DNA of 49,737 bases from a bacterium (GTDB lineage Bacteria; Verrucomicrobiota; Kiritimatiellia; CAIVKH01): the NCBI GenBank assembly GCA_030432155.1, contig JAUIHQ010000004.1:1-49737 (forward strand), given 5' to 3'. Below are positions 32,725 through 43,100 of this stretch, piece by piece. Position numbers and translations under genes: made by a program. Position 1 is the first letter of the stretch, and every line of letters begins with the position of its first letter. Under the pieces are notes generated by a model. It was not told the origin of the DNA. It saw only the letters and a program-made list of their open reading frames with translations, and did not search any database.

Positions 32725-32796
32725 AGGGCCGGAGAGCTGTTGGTTGGGATTTCGATGTGGTCAAGGGGGCGGGAATCCTGACATGATGTTCTCATC

Positions 32797-33222
32797 ATGA
32801 ACCGGATCAACGTTGCTTTGCCGGATAACTGGCTATACGAAGTCGTGATTCCCCTGCGGATCACAGACATGAATTACGGTCATCACATGGGGAATGATTC
32901 ATTCCTGGCGGTGCTGCACGATGCGCGGTTCCGATGGCTGCACCAGTTCGGCTGGACGGAGCTGGATATCGAGGGAACGGGACTGATCATGGTGGATGTC
33001 GGCATACGTTTCAAGGCGGAGGCGGGATTCGGCGACGAGCTGCGGGTTTCCCTGCAGATTTCGGACGTGACGGACCTCGGATTCGACATGACATACCTGG
33101 CGGTGAATCAGCGAACCGGTCAGGAAGTGGCCCGGGCCCGCAGCGGATTTGTCTTTTTCGACTACACATCCCGCAAGATTGCCAAAATGCCGGCCGCTTT
33201 TCGCGGGAAGCTGCCCGGGTGA
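32797..33222 (+). CDS. Acyl-CoA thioesterase, hot-dog fold (4HBT/YbgC-FadM type)
   Basis: This 141-residue hot-dog protein hydrolyses acyl-CoA or acyl-ACP thioesters. The strand and catalytic region reads RITDMNYGHHMGNDSFLAVL, corresponding to the DxYGHVNNxxY motif, with Asp and His kept but the double Asn replaced by Met-Gly-Asn. Later core stretches are GTGLIMVDVGIRFKAEAGFG and EVARARSGFVFFDY. The length fits the 4HBT family. It is a single gene between the repeat region and ubiA, which is convergent seven bases away. The physiological substrate is not determinable from the sequence. Confidence 0.85.
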   Translation: MNRINVALPDNWLYEVVIPLRITDMNYGHHMGNDSFLAVLHDARFRWLHQFGWTELDIEGTGLIMVDVGIRFKAEAGFGDELRVSLQISDVTDLGFDMTYLAVNQRTGQEVARARSGFVFFDYTSRKIAKMPAAFRGKLPG

Positions 33223-33228
33223 ACCCCT

Positions 33229-34206
33229 TCAGCTCGCATACAGGAACCGGGCGGTCAGACGGTTCAACAGCCACATCACCAGCAGCAGGAAACCCGCCAT
33301 CACATTCCACGGTTCATGCGGAGACGCCACCGCTACCCCCGCCTGCACCACGATCAGCAGGCTGATCAGCAAACCAATGGTTCCCGGTCTGCTTTGCGGC
33401 ACCATGAAATTCCAGACCGGATGCTGAACGGGCCGGAGATTATCCGCAAACTGGGTGGAGGCATACATGGCAATCCCCGCCGATAGAACAATGGCCGCCA
33501 CCGCCCGCCCGATGTTGTCCAATTGGTCAGGATACAGAGACGCGACAAACATCAGCCCTCCCAGAATCAAGGAAAGGGGCGGAAAAACCCGGGGAGCCCC
33601 GACCTTGTCCCGGGAAACCTCATGCGAAGCAAGCAGGGTTACCGAGAAAATGTAGAGACCGATCATGAACGCGGCACAGATGACCACGGGCTGCAGAAAT
33701 CCCTGGCCGGAAGCAATCGTCGCCCCCAGCAACACGTGAAACCCCCGGCACGCCCCCATGACCGCCGGACCGACAATGCGAAGATCCTTGGCAAACAGGT
33801 CATAGAACAGAACCAGGAAAAGCAGCGACAACGCCGCCCATAAAACAGCGGGCCCGAGCCGCACCGCAATCATTGCCGCGCCGAGAAAACACAGGGATGC
33901 GGCCAGCACCGCCGGCGCCACGCCAACCCGCCCTGACGGAATCGGCCGCCCGGGCCGCTCACGCGCATCCACTTCGGCATCGGCAACATCATTGAGGATC
34001 AGCCCCCCGGTATAGAGCAGGACACCCACGGCGATACCCGGTCCCAAACCGGCAAACGATTCGCGGGCCGTCGGCGTGGTCAGCAAAAAACCGATGATGA
34101 CATCACCGGGAAGGGTAAAAAGGTTCGGAATGCGGAGCATTTCCACCCAGCCCCGCACCCGGGCGCTCCATCCGGGGCGGAGACCTTTCTCGTGCGTATT
34201 CTCCAT
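33229..34206 (-). CDS. UbiA-family prenyltransferase
   Basis: This integral membrane transferase (325 aa from the chosen ATG) moves a prenyl chain onto an aromatic or polyol acceptor. The first Asp-rich motif is NDVADAEVD (72-80), followed by ARERPGRPIPSGRVG, the family hallmark. A second acidic region, YDLFAKDL, is weaker than the usual DxxxD. About nine hydrophobic helices are visible. The spacing resembles geranylgeranylglycerol-phosphate or digeranylgeranyl-type UbiA members and polyprenyl synthesis enzymes, so the acceptor is uncertain. In-frame ATGs at 34242 and 34215 are possible alternative starts. It is divergent from gcvT. Confidence 0.82.
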   Translation of the reverse strand: MENTHEKGLRPGWSARVRGWVEMLRIPNLFTLPGDVIIGFLLTTPTARESFAGLGPGIAVGVLLYTGGLILNDVADAEVDARERPGRPIPSGRVGVAPAVLAASLCFLGAAMIAVRLGPAVLWAALSLLFLVLFYDLFAKDLRIVGPAVMGACRGFHVLLGATIASGQGFLQPVVICAAFMIGLYIFSVTLLASHEVSRDKVGAPRVFPPLSLILGGLMFVASLYPDQLDNIGRAVAAIVLSAGIAMYASTQFADNLRPVQHPVWNFMVPQSRPGTIGLLISLLIVVQAGVAVASPHEPWNVMAGFLLLVMWLLNRLTARFLYAS

Positions 34207-34326
34207 ACACCCCATGGTGGTGAGGACCGGATACCGGGTCAAGGCGCTTGTACGGGCAGTGGCGCAATTCCCCGAATCGTGGTATGTTTCATGTTTTATA
34301 ACTGTTCAGCAGGACTTCGAGATCAC

Positions 34327-35424
34327 ATGACGGAACAACTGACACCGCTACACCAGACACACGTAAACCTTCACGCCCGCATGGCGCCGTTCGGCGGATG
34401 GCTCATGCCCATCCAGTATGAAGGCATACTCGCGGAGCACCAGCACACCCGCGTCAACAGCAGCATCTTCGACATCTCGCACATGGGAGAGTTCGAACTC
34501 CGGGGTCCCACCGCCGGTTCCGACCTTGAGCGACTTCTTACCCAGCGGATCGACACGCTCAACATCGGTCAGTGCCGGTACGGCTTCCTGCTTCAAGACG
34601 ACGGAGGGGTTCTCGATGACCTCACCTGCTATCGACTTGATGAGAACCGATACTGGCTCGTGGTCAATGCCGCAACGTGCGAAGGCGATGCCGACTGGAT
34701 CCGGAGTCGGCTCTCGCCCGACACCACATTCGAGGATCTCTCCCCGGCCACCGCCAAACTCGATGTGCAGGGCCCGACCTCCCGCCGGGACATGGAGGAA
34801 GCCCTCGGCGTATCCCTGCCCGACCTCGGATATTTCCGCAGCACCGCCATCGACCTCCTCGGTATTCCCTGCCTGCTGAGCCGGACCGGCTACACCGGCG
34901 AATGGGGCTACGAACTCTACCTTCCTTGGGACGAAGCCGGGCGCTTCTGGGATGCGTTGACCGCGCCGGGACGGATCAAGCCCGCAGGCCTCGGTGCACG
35001 CGACACCCTCCGCCTCGAGGTCGGCTATCCGCTCTATGGCCACGAGCTGAGCCGTGATCGCACCCCGGTCAGCACATCACGCGGGATGTTTATCGACATG
35101 GAGAAGGATTTTATCGGGAAGGCGGCTGTCGAAAGGGAACTCAAGGAGGGCGCGGGACGCTACGTGGTCGGTCTGCTTCTCGACTCCAAACGGGCGGCAA
35201 GGGCCGACGCCGCGGTCTTCGATGGAGATCGGGAAATCGGCGCCGTCACCAGCGGCTCCCTCGGTCCCAGCCTTGACCGGGCTATCGCCCTGGCCCTTGT
35301 TGACGACGGGTACACATCGCCGGGAACAGAGGTCGAAATCGATCTGCGCGGCAAAAGGCTCCCGGCCACGGTCGTGGAGCTTCCGTTCTACCGGGAAGGT
35401 ACGGCCCGTAAGAAACCGGCCTGA
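34327..35424 (+). CDS. gcvT: Glycine cleavage T-protein (aminomethyltransferase)
   Basis: GcvT transfers the methylene unit from the lipoyl-bound aminomethyl group on the H protein to tetrahydrofolate. The 365-residue length is normal. Hallmarks are HARMAPFGGWLMPIQY (16-31), IFDISHMGEF (the conserved DxSH region), QCRYGFLLQDDGGVLDDL, the folate-binding RTGYTGEWGYELY and the C-terminal KRAARADAAVF/TSGSLGPSL. The start is the ATG at 34327 after a weak AGGACTT site; a longer frame to 34192 is unconserved. Usually gcvT is followed by gcvH and gcvP, but here it is followed by a 220-bp foldback element. T, H and P must therefore be dispersed, or this member may serve a folate-dependent role of its own. 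Confidence 0.9.
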   Translation: MTEQLTPLHQTHVNLHARMAPFGGWLMPIQYEGILAEHQHTRVNSSIFDISHMGEFELRGPTAGSDLERLLTQRIDTLNIGQCRYGFLLQDDGGVLDDLTCYRLDENRYWLVVNAATCEGDADWIRSRLSPDTTFEDLSPATAKLDVQGPTSRRDMEEALGVSLPDLGYFRSTAIDLLGIPCLLSRTGYTGEWGYELYLPWDEAGRFWDALTAPGRIKPAGLGARDTLRLEVGYPLYGHELSRDRTPVSTSRGMFIDMEKDFIGKAAVERELKEGAGRYVVGLLLDSKRAARADAAVFDGDREIGAVTSGSLGPSLDRAIALALVDDGYTSPGTEVEIDLRGKRLPATVVELPFYREGTARKKPA

Positions 35425-35467
35425 TCAGATCGTCTGTGACCGGCCATCATGTCGGATGTCCGATGAT

Positions 35468-35687
35468 CTAGCCCGCATATTGCACGAGCGGTGGAGCCGT
35501 TCGTGCAATATGCGCTTTGATTGCGGTACTTCCGCAACCAAAGTTTCGGCGCGGCGCTTGCGCACCTTGCTCAAGGCTAACCCTTCGACGCGACGAAAGG
35601 CAAATCCGGAGCAAGGCCCGCAAATGCGGGGCGCGTCGAAGCCAGAAGGGCGGATATTGCACGTGTATCGTGCAATATCCGGGCTAG
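35468..35687. mobile_element. 220-bp CTAG-bounded foldback element (MITE-like) with internal stems
   Basis: Ends: CTAGCCCG at 35468-35475 and CGGGCTAG at 35680-35687, within 20-base terminal inverted repeats with one mismatch. Inside are hairpins with perfect 14-base arms (35474-35487/35501-35514) and 13-base arms (35651-35663/35669-35681). Further perfect stems are CCTTGCTC (35565-35572) with 35609-35616, CTTCGACGCG (35583-35592) with 35632-35641, and CCCGC AAAT GCGGG (35617-35630). The two longer internal pairs interleave like a pseudoknot. CTAG at both ends could be a target duplication. It has no coding capacity, and no transposase lies nearby. Confidence 0.6.
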
Positions 35688-36661
35688 CGGGACAGGGAGA
35701 AGGAGCCGCTGTAGTCGCCGTCTTCATTGGCGGCGGTAATTGCGGTGCCGGAAATCGTCCCGATGACCCTGCGATCCACCACGGTGCCATTAAAAATAAC
35801 CGTTCCGGTCAAACCTGCACCGTCGTCGGTACTGCCGACGAGAGAAAATTCATTTCCATCCAGGGTTGCGGTCAGGGCCTGACCGGGGAGCAGAGAATCA
35901 CTGAACACCACGCCCCGATCATCAATAACGACCTGGGCGCCACGGGAGCTGCAGTCCTGGGGTCCATTGGTAACGCTCAAACAGGTCGTGGCGGTACCGG
36001 AATATGTACCGGCGGCATCGACGGGATCGATCGGATCGCCGGAGGATCCGTCGCCGCCGCCCCCGCCGCCATCATCAGAACCCGAGTCGGAAATCAGGTA
36101 CGCGGCCCCGGCCACTGCAACCGCACCTCCGGCAATGATGCCGATGGTGGTGGCGCTGATGCCTTCATCCCGGTTCGGAGATGAGGGCGCGGCCGTCGCA
36201 CCGCCGGATGTATATCCGCCCGTCGGGGTGACAATCGGGGGAGGCGTGGTCGTGGTACGCGGGGCGGGCGTGGTCACCGCCTCCGGATCACGGAGAGCCA
36301 GTTCGTACCAGTCGGTCTCTTCGATCGACCCGCCCTCGTCCTGGGCTTCCATATAATAGGACACGGAGGAAACCCCGCTGAGCATGTTTGCCTCGATCGT
36401 GCCGATATACAGGCTCATCGCCGAAGGATTCATGGTCACACGAAACGGTGCGGCATCGCGGAACAGGGCGTAAAACAGGGTCACGGATTCAACCGCGCCC
36501 TCTCCGCCGGTCACTTTTGCCTTGAGGGTGATCGACTGTCCCTTCACCGCAAAAGACGGGGGGGTATGTTCAATGCGAATCGGTTCCGCGAACGAGGCGG
36601 CGGCCAACAGCGGAACAATCGCCAGCCACCCAAATCGAGAAATGGTTTTCATGCGTTTCAT
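35684..36661 (-). CDS. Exported protein with Ig-like domain, Pro/Thr linker and a mid-protein membrane helix
   Basis: I do not recognise the 325-residue family. After a signal peptide (FGWLAIVPLLAAASFA), residues 27-122 form an Ig-like domain (ITLKAKVTGGEGAVESVTLF, split by VSYYMEAQDEGG). A Pro/Thr-rich linker (TTPAPRTTTTPPPIVTP) follows. A single hydrophobic helix (TTIGIIAGGAVAVAGAAYLI, 171-190), a Gly/Asp/Ser linker and a C-terminal beta domain with two Cys (residues 217-325, TYSGTATTCL, DCSSRG) complete it. Its TAG stop codon comes from the CTAG terminus of the foldback element, so the last residues may differ from an uninterrupted ancestor. The start is the first ATG after a GGAGG site; a second ATG follows three codons later. 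It probably sits in the envelope, with the two beta domains separated by the helix. Confidence 0.65.
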   Translation of the reverse strand: MKRMKTISRFGWLAIVPLLAAASFAEPIRIEHTPPSFAVKGQSITLKAKVTGGEGAVESVTLFYALFRDAAPFRVTMNPSAMSLYIGTIEANMLSGVSSVSYYMEAQDEGGSIEETDWYELALRDPEAVTTPAPRTTTTPPPIVTPTGGYTSGGATAAPSSPNRDEGISATTIGIIAGGAVAVAGAAYLISDSGSDDGGGGGGDGSSGDPIDPVDAAGTYSGTATTCLSVTNGPQDCSSRGAQVVIDDRGVVFSDSLLPGQALTATLDGNEFSLVGSTDDGAGLTGTVIFNGTVVDRRVIGTISGTAITAANEDGDYSGSFSLSR

Positions 36662-36768
36662 CTGCCTCCGGAAATCTCCCGATGATTCAACATCGGGTTA
36701 TCAGCCGGACACCATACACGGGCTGGCGAATCCCGCAAGTGCAAGGTTCGGCAGACGAATGAGCCGGA

Positions 36769-37650
36769 TTACTCGGTGGTTTCAGGCGGAAGCAGCTCGT
36801 CCAGCATCGCGTTGAGCTCATCCTTGGTCGGATTCTTGGCCACAATCACGCCGTCCGGGCCGACTAGATAGGTTGTGGGAATGGCGGAGATGCCGAACGA
36901 TGCGGCCAGCTCATTCTCCCACCCCTTGCCGTCAAACTGCTGAGGCCAGGCGATCTCTTCCTTTTCCAGGAACGACGTCAGCTTTTCACGGTCCTCGTCC
37001 AGGGAGATGCCCAGGATCTCGAATCCACGGTCATGATACCCTGCATACAAGTCCTTGAGCCCGGGCAGCGTGCGGAGGCAGGGTACACACCAGGTGGCCC
37101 AGAAATCGACCAGAACAACCCCGCCGCGGTACTGCTCCATATCGATGTCCTTTCCGTCCAGCGACGTGAAGGACAGCTCCATGACGTCACCGACGCCCAC
37201 CTGGTCGATCATGGCCCGCATATCCTGAATCGCCCCGGCGATGAAATCCGCCTGGTCGTGCTCGGCAAGTTTTTCCGCCATATCATCAAGGAACGTCAGC
37301 GCGTCTTCTTTCCTTTCAAGTTCCTGATTCAGATACACGACCGGCGCGATGTACTCACCCACCAGCTCGCGGCCGTCCACCTCAAGTAGACTCTCCTTCT
37401 CGGTGTAGCGTGACTTGATCACGTCGAGCGCGGCCTCGAACTGCTCACCGTCGAGCAGAGCAACCACCAGGGCGGTCTCAGCCTCCGAGCGATCATCCGC
37501 ATCCGGATGCTCCTCAAGATATGTGCGAACGGCTTCGGCTTTGCGGGCGCTGAAATCCTTGTTCAACGCCTCCAGGGAATCGTAGGCGAATGCAGGAGCG
37601 GCAAGAACAAGGCCGGCCACGAGACGTGCTATGTGTCGGGTTGGGGTCAT
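36769..37650 (-). CDS. TlpA-like exported thioredoxin with N-terminal helical extension
   Basis: This 293-residue protein has a signal peptide (IARLVAGLVLAAPAFA), a helical region of about 130 residues rich in Glu/Asp (for example ERKEDALTFLDDMAEKLAEH) and a C-terminal redoxin/TlpA domain. The active site is ATWCVPCLRT (Cys188, Cys191), followed by FEILGISLDEDREKL and the cis-Pro region FGISAIPTTYLVGPDG. TlpA-like proteins keep periplasmic cysteines reduced, as in cytochrome c biogenesis. Three consecutive ATGs follow GGAGG, and the third (37650) gives a 6-base spacing and is preferred. The N-terminal extension may recruit a partner. It lies 85 bases after the stop of fusA on the same strand. 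Confidence 0.85.
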   Translation of the reverse strand: MTPTRHIARLVAGLVLAAPAFAYDSLEALNKDFSARKAEAVRTYLEEHPDADDRSEAETALVVALLDGEQFEAALDVIKSRYTEKESLLEVDGRELVGEYIAPVVYLNQELERKEDALTFLDDMAEKLAEHDQADFIAGAIQDMRAMIDQVGVGDVMELSFTSLDGKDIDMEQYRGGVVLVDFWATWCVPCLRTLPGLKDLYAGYHDRGFEILGISLDEDREKLTSFLEKEEIAWPQQFDGKGWENELAASFGISAIPTTYLVGPDGVIVAKNPTKDELNAMLDELLPPETTE

Positions 37651-37735
37651 CATCATCCTCCGGTATTTCGGTATTCGACAGATACCAGCCCCGGTGTGTT
37701 CAATGTCCGGTTCACTCCCGCCGGGGAGCCGCCGA

Positions 37736-39826
37736 TCAGCGGACCTTGTTCTGCTCTTTCCGCTTCTTGACGATTTCCTCGGCCAGGCTGAACGGCACCG
37801 CTTCGTAGTGCTCAAACTGCATGGTAAAGGCAGCCCGGCCCTGGGTGAGGGTGCGGAGGTGGTTGGCGTACCCGAACATTTCGGACAGGGGAACCATGCC
37901 CTCGATGATCTTGGCGTTGCCCTTGGACTCCATTTTCTCGATCCGGCCGCGGCGCTGCGCGATCGAGCCGGTCACCGCACCCATGAAATCCTCGGGCGTG
38001 ACCACTTCGACCGACATGATTGGCTCCAGCAGCTCGGGATTCGCCTTCATGAAAAGATTCTTGAACGCGAGACGGGCCGCTTCCTGGAAGGCCACATCGC
38101 TGGAGTCGACATCATGGTACGTACCATCGTAGAGCTCCACCGCAACATCAACCACCGGATACCCGGCGTACGGTCCGGCGAGCATCGCCTTCACAAAACC
38201 ACGCTCCACCGACGGGATGAAGTTCGACGGAATGCGTCCGCCGACAACGGAGTTGATGAAGGAGAATCCCTGCCCGGGATCGCGGGGAATCAGCCGGACC
38301 TTCACATGGCCGTACTGACCGCGGCCGCCGGATTGCTTGACGTACTTGCCTTCGCCGTCGACCTGGGTGGTCAGGGTTTCACGGTACGCCACTTCGGGAC
38401 GGCCGACCTCGGCCTTGACCTTGAACTCGCGCCTCAACCGGTCGACGATGATGTCGAGATGAAGCTCGCCCATGCCGGAGATGATGGTCTCGGAGGTTTC
38501 CTGATCGTAGTTCACGGTGAATGTCGGGTCTTCTTCCGCCAGCTTGTACAGCGCCTCGGACAGCTTCTCATTTTCCGCCTTGCTCTCAGGCGCAATGCTG
38601 ATGGATACGACCGGGGACGGAAACTCGATCGGCATGAGGTGAATGGGCTCATCCTCGTTGCAGAGGGTATCGCCGGTACGGGTGTCGCTCAGGCCGACAA
38701 TGCCGACGATGTCACCGGTATACGCAACATCCAGTGCTTCCTGCTTGATCGCGTGCATGCGCAGGATACGGCCGATCCGCTGCCTCTTGTCCCGGGTGCT
38801 GTTGTACACCGCGGCGCCCTGTTCCAGCTTGCCGGAATAAATCCGGATGAAAGTCAGCTTGCCCATGTGCTTGTCGGACATGATCTTGAACGCCATTGCG
38901 GAGAACGGCGCATCATCCGACGGAGGACGTTGATTGGCTTCCTTTTCCTCGGCGCAAATGACCGGCGGGATGTCCAGCGGGGAAGGCAGGTAGGCGACCA
39001 CACCGTCGAGAAGGCGTTGAACACCTTTGTTTTTGAACGCGGAGCCACAGAATACCGGCACCACTTCGCGGGCGATGGTGGCCTTGCGGAGAACCTTGCG
39101 GGTCTCGTCTTCGGACAGGTCGCCTTCTTCCAGGAACTTGTCGAGCAGCACCTCGTCCTGCTCTGCGCACTTCTCCAGCAGGTGCGTCCGCCACGTCTGG
39201 GCTTCCTCTTGAAGCTCCGCCGGAATGTCTTCCTCCACGAAGTTCTTACCCCACTGATTGTCTTCCTGGTACATGACCGCTTTCATGGTCACGAGATCGA
39301 TGATGCCGCGGAAGTTCTCTTCTGAACCGATCGGGATGACGACGGGAATCGCGTTGGCTCCGAGTTCTTTCTGGATCTGCCCGAGCACGCTGAAAAAGTC
39401 GGCCCCGGTACGGTCCATCTTGTTGATGAACGCCAGCTTGGGCACATTGTATTTTTCACTTTGCCGCCAGACTGTTTCGGACTGGGGCTCGACACCGCCG
39501 ACCGCACAGAACAGGGCGATGGCCCCGTCCAGCACGCGAAGACTCCGCTCCACTTCCACGGTGAAGTCCACGTGTCCGGGGGTGTCGATCAGGGAGATCT
39601 GGTGGTCGCGCCAGGTCAGCGATGTCGCGGCCGAGGTAATGGTAATGCCGCGCTCCTGCTCCTGCTCCATCCAATCCATGACCGCGGCGCCGTCGTGCAC
39701 CTCGCCCACCTTGTGAATTTTACCGGCGTAAAAAAGAATACGTTCACTGCAGGTCGTCTTGCCCGCGTCAATGTGCGCCATAATTCCGATGTTGCGCACC
39801 CTGTCCAACGTTATGCTGCGTGTCAT
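37736..39826 (-). CDS. fusA: Elongation factor G
   Basis: This 696-residue translational GTPase drives tRNA-mRNA translocation. It has G1 AHIDAGKTT (17-25), the switch I threonine region [12 protein letters not shown]3 DTPGHVDF, G4 [10 protein letters not shown] and G5-type [10 protein letters not shown]. Domain III/IV signatures are [20 protein letters not shown] (20 residues), [10 protein letters not shown] and [21 protein letters not shown] site lies about six bases before the ATG. It is full-length and not in a str operon (no rpsL, rpsG or tuf nearby) but is divergent from dnaE. Confidence 0.97.
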   Translation of the reverse strand: MTRSITLDRVRNIGIMAHIDAGKTTCSERILFYAGKIHKVGEVHDGAAVMDWMEQEQERGITITSAATSLTWRDHQISLIDTPGHVDFTVEVERSLRVLDGAIALFCAVGGVEPQSETVWRQSEKYNVPKLAFINKMDRTGADFFSVLGQIQKELGANAIPVVIPIGSEENFRGIIDLVTMKAVMYQEDNQWGKNFVEEDIPAELQEEAQTWRTHLLEKCAEQDEVLLDKFLEEGDLSEDETRKVLRKATIAREVVPVFCGSAFKNKGVQRLLDGVVAYLPSPLDIPPVICAEEKEANQRPPSDDAPFSAMAFKIMSDKHMGKLTFIRIYSGKLEQGAAVYNSTRDKRQRIGRILRMHAIKQEALDVAYTGDIVGIVGLSDTRTGDTLCNEDEPIHLMPIEFPSPVVSISIAPESKAENEKLSEALYKLAEEDPTFTVNYDQETSETIISGMGELHLDIIVDRLRREFKVKAEVGRPEVAYRETLTTQVDGEGKYVKQSGGRGQYGHVKVRLIPRDPGQGFSFINSVVGGRIPSNFIPSVERGFVKAMLAGPYAGYPVVDVAVELYDGTYHDVDSSDVAFQEAARLAFKNLFMKANPELLEPIMSVEVVTPEDFMGAVTGSIAQRRGRIEKMESKGNAKIIEGMVPLSEMFGYANHLRTLTQGRAAFTMQFEHYEAVPFSLAEEIVKKRKEQNKVR

Positions 39827-40142
39827 ACTGTACCTCGTCCCGCATCCGGCGGGCGTATTTCATTACCTGTCCATGGAGTCCGGCCCGATTATCAGAGCGG
39901 GGGATTCCGACGAAAGGCGCGCAATATGCACAGGAACCGGCCGATTCGCAAGGGAAAATCTGGGCGGGGGGCGGGACAGGGCCCGGATCCGGGCTTATCC
40001 GCGGGCTCATCGGAAGCCGCCGGACACCGGGCCTGTTCATAACTCCGCAACCCTCGTTGGGCGCGCATGTTCGAACCGGAGGCTTTTCAGGGGGCTTCGC
40101 ACGGTCTATAACGGTGGCACACGGAGACCATCGGAACGCATT
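39827..40142. other. Divergent intergenic region between fusA and dnaE
   Basis: These 316 bases hold no gene that I can support. They contain the dnaE promoter candidate near the right end and several GC-rich patches with short, imperfect stems. No promoter for fusA could be identified with confidence, and no conserved RNA motif is recognised. Confidence 0.5.
40084..40112 (+). promoter_or_regulatory. Candidate sigma70-type promoter of dnaE
   Basis: TTTTCA (40084-40089), a 17-base spacer and TATAAC (40107-40112), 30 bases before the dnaE ATG. The -10 is close to consensus and the -35 matches at three to four positions. Confidence 0.4.
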
Positions 40143-43100
40143 ATGGCCAAGAACGACATCCCTTTCGTACACCTTCACTGCCATACCGGCTTCAGCCTCC
40201 TCGACGGTGCCAACAAGGTCAAGAACGTGACCCAGAGAGCGGCGGAAATGGGCATGAAGGGCCTCGCGATCACCGATCACGGGGTGATGTACGGGGTCAT
40301 CGATTTCTATCAGCAGGCCCACAAGAATGGGATCAAGCCCATCATCGGCTGCGAGACCTACATGTCCTACGGCCGGATGCACGAACGCAAGACGGAGGAG
40401 GGAACGGGATCGCAGTCGAACCACCAGCTCCTGCTTGCCGAAGACAACACCGGATACCAGAACCTCATCTACCTTGTCTCCAAGGGGCAACTCGAAGGTT
40501 TTTACTACAAGCCGCGTATCGACATGGAACTGCTGGCCGAGCGAAGCAAGGGTCTGATTGCCACATCGTCCTGCCTCAAGGGAAAGATTCCCGAGGCCAT
40601 CGTCCGGGGCGACATGAAGAAGGCCCTCGCCCTCACCGGTCAATTCATCGACATCTTCGGGAAAGAGAACTTCTATCTCGAACTGCAGGATCACGGTCTC
40701 GAGGAGCAGCGCATCGCCAACCGGGGTCTGCTGGAGATTCAGAAAAAGACCGGCCTCCCGCTGATCGTATCAAACGATGTGCACTACCTGGAGCCCGGCC
40801 ATTATGACGCCCACGACGTCATGCTCTGCCTCCAGACCGGCACCACCATTACCGACCCCAAGCGCCTTCGCTACGGCGCCTCCCAATTCTATCTCAAGTC
40901 CGGCTCGGAAATGCTGGAGCTGTTCCGCGAATACCCCGAGGCCCTCGCCAACACGGTGGACATCTGTGAGCGCTGCAACGTGGAGCTCCGCCTCAACAAG
41001 GATCTCCACTTTCCGATGTACCAGGTGCCGGAGGGCTATACCCAGAAGCAATACCTGATCAAACTCGGCAAGGAAGGGTTGCGCAAACGGTACGGCATTG
41101 CCGACATCGACAAACCGAAGAACCCGGACGAAAAACAGGTCGCGGAACGGTTTTACTACGAGCTGTCGATCATCGAGAACACCGGCTTCATCAACTACTT
41201 CCTCGTGGTGTGGGATTTCATCAAGTTCGCCCGCGACAACAGAATCCCGGTGGGTCCCGGCCGCGGTTCCGGCGCCGGCTGCATCGTGGCCTACGCCCTC
41301 GGCATCACCGACATCGACCCCCTCGCCTACAGCCTGATCTTCGAGCGGTTCCTGAACCCGGAGCGCGTGTCCGCCCCCGACTTCGACATCGATTTCTGCA
41401 TGAACCGGCGCGGTGAAGTCATTGAGTATGTCAAAGAAAAGTACGGCCGGGAAAACGTGGCCCAGATCATCACCTTCGGCACGCTGGGGGCGAAGACGGT
41501 GATCCGCGACCTCGCCCGGGTGCTGGAGATCCCCCTGCCCGACGCCGACCGCCTGGCCAAGATGATTCCCGACGACCCGAAGATGACCCTCGAAAAGGCG
41601 ATCAAGGAAAACCCCGAGTTCCGGGATGCCATCGAACACGACGAAAACGCCAAGCGGATCATGAAGTATGCCCCGGTCCTGGAGGGGCTTCCCCGCAATC
41701 CCGGCACCCATGCCGCCGGCGTGGTCATCGGCGAAAAGCCTCTGATCGAAATCGTTCCGCTGGCCCGGGACAAAGACGAGGAGCCGGTCACCCAGTACGA
41801 AATGGGTCCGCTGGGCGAAGTCGGCCTGCTGAAGATGGACTTTCTCGGCCTCAAGACCCTGACCATCATCCAGGAAGCCTGCGATCTCGTGAAGGCCGGC
41901 AAAGGCAAGGAACTCGATCCCTCGGTCTTTCCGATGGAGGACGATGAAACCTTCGAGCTGCTGAACAAAGGCGACACGGTGGCGGTGTTCCAGGTGGAAT
42001 CCAAAGGCATGCGCGACCTGCTCCGGCGGATCGCCCTGAGCAAGTTCGAGGAACTGATCGCCATGATCGCGCTCTACCGGCCCGGCCCGATGAACATGCT
42101 CGACGACTTCATCGGCCGGAAACACGGCAAAGTGAAGATCGAGTATGACCACCCCCTGCTCAAAGACATCCTCGAGGAAACCTACGGGGTCATGGTGTAC
42201 CAGGAACAGGTCCAACAGGCGTCGAATGTACTCGCCGGTTATTCCCTGGGCGAGGGCGACATTCTTCGCCGCGCCATGGGGAAAAAGAAACCGGAGGAGA
42301 TGCAGTCCCAGCGGGAGAAATTCATCAAGGGCTGCAAGGAAAAGAACAACATTCCCCCCGACCTTGCGGGACGGATCTTCGACAACATCGAGCGGTTCGC
42401 GGGATACGGCTTCAACAAGTCCCACAGCGCGGCCTACGCGGTGGTATCCTGGCAGACCGCCTACCTCAAGGCCCACTATCCGGTCGAGTTCATGGCCGCA
42501 AACCTTTCCATCGAAATCAACAACTCGGAACGGATCGCGGAACTGATCAACGAGTGCCAGATCATGGGGATCGACATCCTCCCGCCGAGTGTCAACGAGA
42601 GCGGCGTACGCTTCACCCCGACCGGCCACGCGATCCGCTTCGGCATGGCCGGCATCAAGAATGTCGGACAGGCCGCGGTGGAAACAATCGTTCGCGAGCG
42701 AGACTCGAACGGCCCCTTCAAGGGACTGATCGATTTCTGCAAGCGGGTATCGGGAACCATCGCCAACCGGAAGATGGTGGAAAGTCTCGTCCGCTCCGGC
42801 GCATTCGATTTCACCGGCTTTCCCCGCAGCCGCCTGTTCGGAGCGATTGAATACGCGATGAGCATCGCGGCGTCGGCCAGCCGCGACCGGGAGCTCGGTC
42901 AGTTCTCCTTGTTCGAACAACCGGGCATGGAGCCGGCGGAGGAGGAGAAGGAGGATCTTCCCGAAGCGCAGCCGTGGCCGGAAAGCATGGAGCTGGCGGC
43001 GGAAAAGGAGCTGATCGGATTCTACATATCCGGCCATCCCCTGACCTCCCACAAGTGGGCCCTCGATCTATACAGCCAGGCCGGGATCCACGATATCGCC

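Noticed and set aside
32576-32764. Small minus-strand open frame in the CCTGTCCC repeats
   Set aside because: The peptide is a translation of the tandem repeats, with no start signal.
40770-43052. Minus-strand open frame (760 codons) opposite dnaE
   Set aside because: It is a shadow of dnaE codon usage, with no recognisable motif or ribosome site.
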